A stretch of 64,000 nt of DNA, taken from the NCBI GenBank assembly GCA_964036275.1, contig OZ038437.1, positions 20,260,052 through 20,324,051 on the forward strand. Reading direction: 5' to 3'. The translations under genes and the position numbers were made by a program. The DNA is from Litoditis marina (taxonomy: Eukaryota > Nematoda > Chromadorea > Rhabditida > Rhabditidae). A model generated the notes under the pieces. That model saw only the letters and a program-made list of their open reading frames with translations. It was not told the DNA's origin and ran no database searches. Positions 11,867 to 23,000 of this stretch are shown piece after piece; position 1 is the stretch's first letter, and every line of letters starts with the position of its first letter.

Positions 11867-12439
11867 AGCACACTTCTGAGCATGCACCCGTAAGATTGTC
11901 CGGGTAGCCACAAAAATCCGAAATACCGCCTAATTTTCGGCCGAATTCGGCAAAAATTGGCTCATTTTTCATGCAAAACTATAAAATTTCACATTTTCAA
12001 CGCTAAAAACGGACTACTTTGTGTCGAATAGTCGAACCTTACTGGCGTGTGCTTCTGAGCCCTCCCACGCTTCGAAAGATAAGTTGAGTTTGAACTTCAG
12101 AACTTTTTGGAAATGTTTGTTCTCAGATTTAAGTGTTTCTTGACATGTTCTAGTGTTCGATATATAAGAATTGGTTAGAATTTGAATTGTGTTCAACTTG
12201 AGACTTGTTAAATATAGTTATTTACCGAAAATGTCTAGGAAAATGACGTTCTAGTGTTGATCTTGACCCGATTCTGATCTACTAACGCGTTTCTGGTGTT
12301 TTACACGTTTTCATAACTAAGAATTTTGTAAAAACGGCCATGTCATTATGTTCGATAGATCTTATATGTAACTAAAGTTTTCTGTTTCTCTCGTTCCGCA
12401 GTTACATGTGAAAAATTACAAGTTTTCTACATTGAACTA

Positions 12440-14700
12440 CTCGCCTAAATTTGGATCATCCAAAAATGGGCTGCGCCCGTTTCTGTTGTGCGGCCCCAAG
12501 AAGGCCGCTTATTTTTCTCGGCTTCTCATCTATGTCTATATTTTGATCCACTCAATGCCTATTTTCGGATGATCCAATAATGGTCCATTTATTGTTTTTC
12601 TCTGTTATACCTGTTTTACAATGGAATGAATGAATTGATGTCAATTATCCCTCCTGTAAAATGGAATTGAATGTTGTGACACGAATTGAAGTGAAACGTA
12701 CAGAATTAAACACGGTTTAGTGAAAAAACCTAATTTTCATCAATACAACAAATTTTGATGCATTTTGCCAAATTTTTAGTTTGCACCGTCTTATATACTA
12801 CTCTTATTAGTGTTATAGCAATGTTGTTTTGGTTTATTACACAAGCTACATTTGAATTCATTTTCCATTTGAAGTACAAACAAGTTGAAAGGAAATATAA
12901 GAATAAACAGAACAGAACTTACTTGATTTATGAGACTGAGATAATTGTTTTCCATGTATCTCTTATACGCGCCTCTAACGTCGTCTGGAAATAGATGAAA
13001 ATTTTGTAAACAAGTTATGATTGTCTAAATTAACTCAAAAACTTGGGGATATAGTCAAAGCATACAAAGCACACCTAAATAGATGTATTTGATGAGTTTT
13101 GGTTTGGAAAGAGATAATTATTGTCACCCACCAGTAGAAAATGTCTTCTTCACATAGTTGGTTATCAATTGTTGCTCTGAAAAAAAAGTTTCATATAAAT
13201 TAGAAAAGTAACATTTAAGTTTATGCTTGAATTAGTGAAATCATCGTGGTTTCGCATATGCATATTGAATAAACTAGTTAGTTAACACCCAGTTTTATAG
13301 TAAAAATACATTGTTTCTAGAGCTTCTCCAAGCAATTGAAAAAAGGCTGTTTGCAATTAAATTTCCATAAAGAGGAACCTCCATTATCGTTTCTATGTGT
13401 TTTTTTTTATTTTTCCTGGCTCATAGCTAATTCTAGTCTCACTTTAATTCGCATAATAGTTATTGAACTGAATGACTCACTGAATTCCAGAGAGCAAGAG
13501 TGGTTTCCCCGTACACGAGGGACGGGACAATTGGAGTAATGGGAGAGACACTTGCAGCCATAGATATACCCAACTGTGACAATGACATTATTATGCAGAT
13601 TCGAACAAAAGGATCTTTTCTAAGGAGTGAACTTGGACGGAGAAATGTTCGTGTAGAAACTCATAATTTGTAATTAATGTCGTTCGAGTTGCAAAATTAA
13701 TTTTCTTCTAACAAAGTTCATTATGGCTGAAACTCACGAATTGGTGATCATGATTTTGTCGTGTCAGTTCAAATAACGCAATCAACAATGTTTTTGAAAT
13801 CTCTAAATTCAAATGTCATTCACGTTTGGACAAGTTAGGATCGTCATGGAATTGTGTTCGAAAAAGCAATGTTTGACTGGAAAAAAGTATTACGTTTGGG
13901 TAATGTTCTGTAAGTTTTTTGTATTTGTTGTTCAAACCGAAATAATTATAAGTTTTCTTCCACAAAGTGTGCCAGTGCCCAAAAAAAACAAATTTCAAAG
14001 AAAGTTGTGTTTTTCATTTTGAGGAAAATTAAAAATGCTGCTCGAATGAATACTCACTATCAGTTTCGGAGATTCTGGTTTCGCATTTCACACAAATCTT
14101 CCAAATTCCCATCAAATGATCGCATTCATCTACATTGAGCTCAGCCATTTTGAGCGAATTTTCACCTGAAGATATATAAACCTGAAAATATCTTTATTAG
14201 TTCAAAAAACAGTTAGACAGATAGCGTAAATTGATATGCCAATAAATATCATGGTTATTTCAGGTCAGAAGATCTCTGAATTCAGGTTCGATCGTGCAAA
14301 CGGACCACTGGAACCAAGTGAAGAACACTCAAATCATATACAAATAAATTCGTCAGGCAGGTGTAGCAACTGACCTGAACCAACCTAAAATTAAAATTCA
14401 ATTAGTATCAAATTAACACTAAAAAAACAACAACCGGAGAAATTAAAGAGTAGCCGGTTTTTTCTTCTGGACATTGTCTCGGTTGTCAACCTTGGAACGA
14501 ACAAAAAATGTGATGACACAAAAAATTGGGTTAGATGTGAAATTTGCTCGGCTTATTATGCTGCTCAAAAAGTGATGCTGTTTTCAGCAAATGAGAAAAC
14601 TTTGAGAGCAAATCGATGCATTGTCGATTGGGTTATGAAAGACAAGGGCGAAGCTGATAGTAACTGAAAACTGATAAGAACAACTAAACGGAGAGTTTTA
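12440..14700 (-). repeat. right arm of the large inverted duplication
   Basis: Reverse-complement partner of 6590-9060; the shared landmarks are given under the left arm. The axis is near 10.74 kb, leaving a 3.4-kb single-copy spacer. Within the arm, 12450-12575 carries GGATCATCCAAAAATGGGC and an inverted partner GGATGATCCAATAATGG, matching 8930-9045. Confidence 0.65.
12923..14148 (-). CDS. Cys/His-rich family protein, right copy
   Basis: Function unknown. Four exons join in one frame: 14148-14058 (ATG; donor GTGAGT), 13573-13481, 13176-13132 and 12984-12923 (donor GTAAGT). The peptide starts MAELNVDECDHLMGIWKICV and has CxxCE, GCKCLSHYSNCPVP and a basic third exon ending in VKKTFST. Compared with the left copy, exon 2 is one codon longer and exon 3 is almost identical. 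Exon 4 reads DDVRGAYKRYMENNYLSLIN and ends in phase 0 with an open donor, so more exons must follow; 10541-10464 is one candidate. If the GTGGGT donor after exon 3 is not used, translation stops two codons later and the protein is about 92 residues. A possible trans-splice acceptor (ATATTTTCAG) lies about 45 bases upstream of the ATG. Confidence 0.5.
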
Positions 14701-15535
14701 TTAGGCCACAATCGACAATGATTCATTCTTTTTCAAATTTATAAAACATGTTCCCGCTAGGAAGGTCTATATTGTGGTATGCAAATACAAAGAAATGAAT
14801 TTTTCTCAAATCGAAGTTGGAAGTTACGTTATCACCTGCATAACGTGGATTTTTATTTGAAACTGGAACTGTGAAAGTAAGAGATTGAGATCAAATTGTA
14901 AACAAATGAAAAAAGAGAATGGTTTAACGAAACTATTGAGAAAACCACATGGTTGTAACGATCTAAAATGTGAATGAAAAGTAGAGAATGCGCAGCTATA
15001 GGTTTTCAATCGAAAGTCCGAAAACAAGATTGAGGGGTAAAGCAAAAAATATCAAAACTCAAATCAATTATAGAACGATTGTAAAACGATTTTCGGCTCC
15101 AAATAGATAGTTATTTGAAGAGTCGATCTCAAACTATGTAAAACGGAGTTATACTTCAGTCCAGAATCTTGACATCCTTGTTTTTCCTGTTCGAAGAAGA
15201 AGTCGGAAGTTGAAATTTGACTGCATTTAGGTCGTTCAATGCACACTGAAGTAAGAGGCCAACAGAAGTGGTTGTATTTTACTAGTTTCACAATTCTAAA
15301 GACTGTTTTGATCGAATTAACCTGAATTTTAGTAATTTTAGCAGATCGCGAGAAGAATTGCCAATTCTACGCACAAGTAATGTGAAACACACGATGAAGT
15401 GTGTAACAGTCTGTTTAAAGGAGGACAGAATCGAATGTGCGATTCCATGACACGCGCTCCAATCCAACATTTCATGACACGCGCTCCAATGCGAATAAAC
15501 GCACTTCAATGCGAATATGGCAGAGGCAGATTGGA
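14700..15535. other. no gene recognised
   Basis: Short minus-strand open frames at 14824-15045, 15064-15291 and 15288-15572 show no domain motifs and no consistent splice chain. The direct repeat CATGACACGCGCTCCAATCC / CATGACACGCGCTCCAATGC (15446 and 15473) is the only local structure noted. Confidence 0.45.
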
Positions 15536-15539
15536 TTAC

Positions 15540-15990
15540 GCGACAAATCCCCCCCGCGTCGCGGTCGGACAATTCCCCCCTCTCTCGGACAACTCCCCCT
15601 CAACCTATTTTACACTAGTTATGGTCATTTTTCGAAGTTAACTTATCTTATTCAAGAAGATATAGTTTATAATAGCTCTATAAGATGATTAGCATTCGTG
15701 GACCTAGTGTAGTCATTATTATTAGCCGAAAAATGACATGAAACAGTATTTAACCAAAGTCCACAGAATAACGTAAGTTTTTAACCTCAACTCAAAGATA
15801 AAAGTGAAGTTTTCGTGTTGAAAATCTTCATATACATGCTTACTTACAGGGTAAGTCAGCACGTAATGAAATTCAAAGCATGTTCGATTAACAGCCAGAT
15901 TTTAGAGAAAAATTAGAGGGGGGAGTTGTCCGCGCAGAGGGGGGAATTGTCCGACCGCAACGCGGCGGGGGGGGGGATTTGTCCGTAAAC
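15540..15990. mobile_element. inverted-repeat element with G-rich TTGTCCG arms
   Basis: The left arm (15542-15602) is a C-rich array whose complement reads GGGGGGAATTGTCCGACCGC and GGGGGAGTTGTCC. The right arm (15921-15987) carries the same words directly, including GTTGTCCGCGCAGAGGGGGG and a G10 run. Together they form imperfect terminal inverted repeats of about 60 bp around 320 bp of AT-rich DNA. Each arm is itself a repeat of a G-run plus TTGTCCG. Confidence 0.55.
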
Positions 15991-16271
15991 CGGCAGATTG
16001 TTTTTCGGTGGCTGACTGTTTTTCGAAATTTTTCTTCAATATTCCGTATTTCTTTCATTTTTTTTGAATTTATCTACGTTTTCTTTGTATTCCATGTGTA
16101 AGTACGTTGTGAATGATTCACCTGGTTGTGCGCACAATGAAAAATAGGTTCTGTCTAACAAAAAAAAACAGCTGATTTTAAATTTCGACCTTTTTCGGCG
16201 GTAATTTCCGGATAGGTTTATTCGGATTCTCTCATTTTGTTATCTTTTTCTGCAGTTCCGGTGTTGCTCCA

Positions 16272-16381
16272 TGATTGTCGGCGTTCTGTGTTTTTCACAG
16301 TTATTGAGAATTACCAATTCAGTGCTATTTTCAGACTCCAGCCCTATAAACGATCGTCCTCGCCCTGTACGAGAACAAATT
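16272..16381 (+). CDS. candidate signal-peptide-bearing first exon
   Basis: After a good acceptor (TTTTTCTGCAG, 16255) an ATG opens a frame starting MIVGVLCFSQLLRITNSVLF, hydrophobic like a signal peptide. It reads on through RPRPVREQIW to a donor (GTATGA) in phase 2; without splicing it ends at TAA after 56 codons. No downstream exon in the matching phase was found, so it may be a short secreted peptide gene or an unrelated open frame. Confidence 0.25.
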
Positions 16382-17311
16382 TGGTATGAGTGTAATCTCG
16401 TTATCGATGCCGATGCATATTGTTTCTCACTTCTATAATCCGCTCAGGTTAGTTTGAAATGCATGCATGTCTTCTTTATTTCTGATTTCTGATTCTTTTT
16501 TCAAACCCAAAGTTTATCCATTTCCGTAGTACGTCCAAAAGAGGAATTCGTATGTATTTTTCATAATTTCCCCCGGAAACTGAGCAAAGCAGTCAACAAA
16601 ACCGCCGACTTAATGTGACTAGTTCGCGAAAATAACCCCGTTTTCAAAAAAACCCTATGCAATAATTTTTTGGTGAAAGAAACTGGGCTCTTTTGAATTT
16701 GAATAGTATGGGAGTTCATGAATAATTGAGTGGTTTTGACTATAATGTTTCGACTTATGGACTATCCGCTAACACCAATACTGAGCTCATTTGTTCGATA
16801 AACCTGTCTTCAGCGGCAATTTCTTTATCTGACCCTAACCGTTCGTATTTCGTTATGATAACCGTATGTTCACATCTGAGTACGAAATCCATTGGTAACC
16901 TAATATTGGGGACCCGTCACTGTTCGGCTATCATTCAATACCCAAAATTTTGGGTTCACCGTTACCTGTTTTTGTTTGTGTTTAGGTTACTTTTAGATCA
17001 TGTGATCAGGTACCTTGTTATCTATTTGTGGGGCTATTTGTAGAATCAGTCGTTTAGCCGTGTAGTGGAACGAGCATCAAGTTATTACTTTCTTCAGTCC
17101 AGTGTCACGATCACGAACAGGAAGCATATTTATTAAACACATAATGATGCATGCTAATTTATTATTTGATTCATTCGATTCCAGATTCTCTCACTACAGA
17201 GTAGTAGAAAGTGTAAGAGGACCCTGTGCCTGGACGTGAAATGAATCTTATTCCACTACTACTTATTATACACTGGAATATTATAAATGGTCATTTTATG
17301 CGAAATGTCAA

Positions 17312-18696
17312 ATGTTAGTCAATTCATTGCCATGTTGGATTTGTATGCTTTGCATTGTAAGTAGAGAAATGTTTTCTCGTTCAGGGCGAAAAAGTAGCCT
17401 GTTTTCAGTTTTTACACTATACACTTCTTTTCAGGTTGTTTGCATTTTTCTTTGCTGTGCGGTTATTCTATTGGCTCATATTCAAATGACCTCCGTTGTT
17501 GCTGTAACAGTAATCCTTTTCTCTCTTTAGGTTAGTCTAAATATTATGTTTTATTCGGTACATCTCATACCCCACCAAGGGTCTCATATTTATCTCAAAA
17601 TATCTTGAGCTCTCCATAATTTGGCGAATTCTACAACTGACCAGATTTTTAGGTGACCTGACCGTTTTTGGTAGCCTGTTTTTTGGTCCGCTACCCTCTG
17701 TAAAACTGCGGTTTTTGCCTATATTTCGCTCATTCACTTCCCTACCTTTTACATAAATTGTTTCATGACCTTCTATTCCAATAGAGCAATAGTAGTTCTT
17801 CTCTCATGATTCTGATGGAAAATTGGAAATTTGTTTTGAGACAGCGAGGGGCCTTTGTTTCTATCAAAAAGGTAATCATAGTTTAGGAGAACAATGTCGG
17901 GTTAGTCAGAGACAATCATAAACACGTAAACTGGGCCTCGTTTCTGGCGAAGATTTTATAATACATTATGTGCATTTATTTTAGGGTTCCATGTTCCATC
18001 TGTCTACGGTGCACTTCACATGGAATCATGTTGCTGGGTGGCGGGTAAATTATGCGTGTATAATTATTGTATTTACAGCATAACAGTGTCTGTCCCGTTG
18101 CTTCGACGTCGTTATTTTCCGATACGAATAAGATATGGCGAATACCAAGGTAAACAATATAATTGTTTAGAAATTTGAAAATGTTTTCTTTTGATTTCAG
18201 TCTTTCTCATTTGATTATTGACCAAATTGCTGTCGTTTTTTTTCATTTTCTGATTATTCACACCAATGTACTGGAGTATATGAACAACTTAGAAGAAATC
18301 TATTCCTTTATTGGAATTTGGAATTATTCATCCAGTTTGTCTCTACTCTATCTCTAGTAATTGTGCTATTGGGGTGTTTACATACTAGCGTGAAGTATAG
18401 AAAGGTTCGTTTTTGTTCTGAAGCGTCACGTGGTACTGTTACGAGCCGTGTCAAATAAGTAATAATATTATATGGAGAGCTTATGTATTTTAGGATTTCA
18501 TTATCAGAGCCACTGGAGGAGAGCTCATCTCATTCTCGAGTTACTGTGTGCCATGTTCTACGGCTGGCGACAATCATTGGATTCCTTTCGGATTTGGTAT
18601 ATTCCTTCATTATTGTGAAATAAAACGTATACAAGTTTGAATTCATTCATAGTTTTATTTGGCTTTGTACGGTCCTCGACAATTCTACCATTCTAA
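17312..18696 (+). CDS. putative small multi-pass membrane protein
   Basis: No family recognised. Eight segments keep one frame to a stop: 17312-17356 (ATG; donor GTAAGT), 17435-17503, 17985-18044, 18079-18149, 18201-18267, 18336-18404, 18494-18596 and 18653-18696, giving 175 codons. Hydrophobic stretches are VVCIFLCCAVILLA (residues about 16-29), HLIIDQIAVVFFHFLII and TLSLVIVLLGC, the last followed by basic HTSVKYRK. The best-supported exons are the last three, with strong signals and a coherent reading (KDFIIRATGGELISFSSYC, then DNHWIPFGF). Weak points are a 34-nt intron at 18045-18078, an atypical donor GTAACA at 17504, and an uncertain start: the open frame extends upstream of 17312 without a clear acceptor. 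It could be a divergent chemoreceptor-like fragment. Confidence 0.38.
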
Positions 18697-18699
18697 TTT

Positions 18700-20035
18700 T
18701 GTATTGTACGTATTGTATATACTTGTAGCAGAATTTGAATATAAGAAAAACACACTTTTTTGTTCATGCTCTTCTGTAAATAATTGTTCATTTATCATCT
18801 CATTTCGAAACGATGGATACAGATACCCCCGAGTGACCGTTTCATGGATTTTATACTTGTAGTTTTGAAATACTCTCGCAGTTTTGTTGCTTTTAGGCAA
18901 TGAGATGTACGAAGTTGATATTTTATATAAAATGTATATTTTGTTTATGTAAAAGTAAATTTTGTAGATGTTAACTTTTCCGGCAGGGATAATTACATAA
19001 TGTTCATAAGCTCGAAAATGTGTGTCTATGATATGAGACCAAACTACAACGGTCGCCAATTTGGCAATACTCCAAGCCTTCCTCTGCGTGTCTGACTTAG
19101 GGGTAGATTAAACTAAATAATAAAAATAGAACTTAATAGTTATAATCTAAAAAAGATATTGGTATAGACCGACTTGTCTCAATTTTCTCTATTATTTGAA
19201 CATTCAATTCTGCCCCCCTTTAACCCTGGGTGATTTCGTTCGAATCGCCCCATAGCAGTTCGCTCTTGTCAGACATAAGTTTTCTACTATTTTCGACAGA
19301 AAAGTTTTCGGAATTGGTTGCCTCAATAATAATAGGTTTATTCCACGAAAATAACACACATGTTATCAAATCAATATCCACGGGAATGACCTTAGAACCC
19401 CAAAGGGACGGGGTTATAACCCTCGGGTCTTCTGAAATGGGGAGCGGGTTCGGATTTCAGGTGATTCTCGCGTACTTTACTGTAAGGAAAGAGGCACATT
19501 AGGATATAAAACAGAAACATCAATGCAATCTAGGTGTGTTTTGAATTGATCTATGCCTTTTACTTTAATCGAGTGGTACTCAGAAATTCATGAAACATTC
19601 TAAACACTAATATTGGCATGAACTGTTTGTATATATTTATTCAACCCTGAACACTTAAATTAGTCACAAACACACATCTTATCACAGTGAACTGACTAGA
19701 AAACGCAACACATAAAATAATACAGTGAATGAAAACGATTACGATTTTACTAATCTCACTACTAGGAACAGAAACGCTGAAATTGCTCATCTAGAATGAT
19801 GAAATACGACAAATCATATACATTTAGGTTATCTACAAACAAATTAAAGTTAAATTAAGCCACGCCCCCAAATTTTTGGCTGTCGCTGCTATTGAAAAGG
19901 ACGTATACGAATGATTGCTGAGTTACTTTAATTTCAAGCATCACAGTGTGAAACAAACAAGAACACTTTGAGTTTTGCCGGAGTGGTTGTAATGGATCGA
20001 TGAGCGATGACAAAAAAAACTATGCCCCGCCCCTT
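18700..20035. other. no gene recognised
   Basis: Open frames at 18685-19059 (-) and 19230-19502 (+) lack splice context and motifs. AT-rich intergenic DNA between the membrane-protein candidate and the convergent transporter gene. Confidence 0.45.
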
Positions 20036-20038
20036 CTC

Positions 20039-23000
20039 TTAAAGGGGACGTTGCGGGAGAGGATCGGATCTATATGGTCGAATGGAAGTGTCCTCGTAGC
20101 CCTCTTTTGCCCAATGCGCCTGGTCAGAAGAAGTGAAGAGACAGAAAATTATATTCGTCACTATCAGAATACCACCGTGCACCAGGAAGAGCACCGACCA
20201 CGACGCTGCAAGTGAGATTGTAGTTTGTAGTTTGATACTGTGGTCACGTGGGACATGGATGAACGTTAGCAAGTTGGTCACAACTCCACAATCTGATGTT
20301 TTTCTCTCGTTGGTCAGATTTGGTTCTCAAATTTACTCTAAGCTTTTTCATAAAATGAAGAAACCGCGCGTTTCGGATAATTCAATGATTGCAATATGAG
20401 ATGAAAACCCGTATCAAAACACGTATCCCTATTTGAGAACAGGACGGTAAACTACTTAGAAGACCTAATTCCTCTTTTGTATGCGATAGAACGATAGGAA
20501 AACAAAGCCACAGTGCGTGCCAAATTTATAAAAGAGCCGCCTCATGTGGGACTCGAACCGGGCTCAAAAGTTTGGGAGGAGCGAACGCTAACCATTACAC
20601 CAACTGGGATACAGGCAGCGCGGACGGATCGAACATTTGTGTTCTTACACAGCGCAAAGTGAGATACACAGTACTCCCCCGCCTTTCTGTAAGCGACGAC
20701 TAAATCCAACAATTGATGAATAATTGATGGATGATGAACGTACTGTATTCGTTGTTCTTGGCGATGAGTACATTGAGAAGGGAAGTGAGGAACATGGATG
20801 CCATATTGACGAGGCTGAGGTTCAACAGAAGGAAGAGGTGGTACTCCCCCGAAAGGAGCTGCACCATCCGGAAGAAGCCGCACGAACAGAAACCCAGCAG
20901 GGACGAGGCAACTATGTAGAGGGCCTTGAAAAAACACGTTAGATCACGTGTTGGAAACATGATGAATGAGTGTAAAATACGTTTCGGTTTGTATAATCTT
21001 GAATAAATCTGTCTATCCATTCTTGAATGTCTATAACTCGTACCGTAACGGAAGCGGGCTGTGTGTCGGCGTCGAACAGTCCAATCAGCATGAAAAGAAC
21101 TCCCGGCAACACGGTCCCCAACGTATTGAACACACGCATTTTGTTGGCCACCGTGTTCCTGGAATTGTTGTTGTTGTTTATTTGTTATTTGTTTACTTAA
21201 AGAAGGACGAGTATGTCGTCCAATCGCAACGCTTCAATCCATCAAACTGCAAGACATTTTTCAATTTCAGTTCAAAGGACCGTTGACACGGGATTTGTCC
21301 ACATGATCGTTTTTCTTAAAAAAACAAAAATCAAGTTTGTAAAATAAAAAAGTGTATTCTTGTCCATTCAGAACACGTAATGATAAAATAGGCGATGGTA
21401 ATTATTTGAGTTTTCAAATACCTATAATTCATTTACCACAAAGTTATATTCAAATACATTATTTGTTTTCATCTTAAGATTGAAACAAAAAGTAAGTAAA
21501 ATATATTCGACTTCAAGAATGTACAAAGAGATGCATAGTTATGTCGAAAAAATTTTCAACTTTCTTAGATGAACTAATGGTTTTCATATACCTGCATCCT
21601 ATTGCCTATAAAGTTAGATTTAAAAAAATAGTTGTGTCTTTCTTTTCTATGTATTACATTCCGTAGTGATCGCACGAAAAAACACAAAAAGCTGTAGGAG
21701 TTTTTCTATATACTGTCGAAGTTAAGAAGACATATTCACTTATTCAGAAAAACGCGACCAAACGTACAAATAAATTGAAACTGACGCCAATCTTGGGAAC
21801 AGTCCATAGCACAAAAAGCTGATCAGGAGATTGCAAAAAGGCGGAATCATTAACATGAAACCGGTGGATACTTGCGAGTGGCCAACTACCTGCAAAAGTT
21901 TTCATTCTATTAATTGAACTACTTTTAAATATCACCTATTCTCAGTTTTCTATGCTCCTTGGTAGAGAATTGGACTGACATAATCATGTGATACACAAAA
22001 TTAGTGCTTCTAGGAGCAGCTCCTGAGCCTTTTCTCTCCTGACGAGGTTGTTTCTGATGGTTTTCACAACTACGCTATTTAAAAACAGGATTTATAGGCT
22101 ACTTTTTGTTACAATCCATTCATGACCTATGTAACTTTAATTCCATTGTTGATGATGTCTACATAGATAATGAGTTATTATTATCTTCATTTCTGTCAAG
22201 GTATATTTGAAACTTGGAGGAAAAACTGAAATGGCTGCATATTCTCTCTTTTATATGGCCCCCAGTTTGAACTATACGCAGTTTGAACTATACCTTATCC
22301 AAAAACGTCGGTCCGAACTGTAGATATAGTTGGAGTGCTGTGAAGTATCCGAACGCACCCAGGAAACTCGACCAAACTTTCACGTCCTGAAAAACGAATG
22401 ATAGAAAGATGTCTTTTTAGTGAAATATCATTATTTTCCTCAAAGAAGGACGATTATGTGGTCCAATCGCAACGCTTCAGTCCTTTAAATTGCGATACAT
22501 TTTTCAATTACAGCTTAAATGACCGTTGACACGGGATTAGTCCACGTAATCGGCCTGCTTTAAGTTTTTATTATTTCACTACACTCGCAGTAGTATAAGT
22601 GACAAACACGTATAAACTTATGAGCGATCACAGAAGTTATAGAAATAAGTCGGTTGATTGACTGCTATAAACTTTGTAAATTAATATTTTTTCAGATGAG
22701 CAAACCTGATAGATGGATAGATATGGGAGATGCAGGTTCAGTAGTCTAGAACGGGATCTCTCATAGTTGCACAGAGCCTGCAAGAAGTACTCTGTGAAAA
22801 CAGTGCGCCTGAGAAAGTACAATGTGTTATTTGTACTGTAGATATAGTCGTCATCTTTCCTACTGAGACGCATACAGTACACTTTCGAATTTCCCAATTG
22901 TTGTTTTCCAATGAAAACTTCAACTTTATCAAATGATAGCTCGAACATTTTTTTTATAGGTGATCGGATTCGAGTGCAAAAATTGTAAACAATTTTGATA

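Noticed and set aside
13120..13180. Reading the right-copy gene to stop just after exon 3 (GGTGGGTGA)
   Set aside because: Possible, but exon 4 at 12984 joins in phase and has a related exon at 1093, so the spliced form is preferred; the short form is noted in the entry.
20540..20611. Minus-strand segment resembling a tRNA gene (A-box and GGTTCGAGTCCC B-box)
   Set aside because: The T-arm stem does not pair and the segment lies inside a repeat whose leader and tail recur elsewhere, so it is a SINE-like module, not a tRNA gene.
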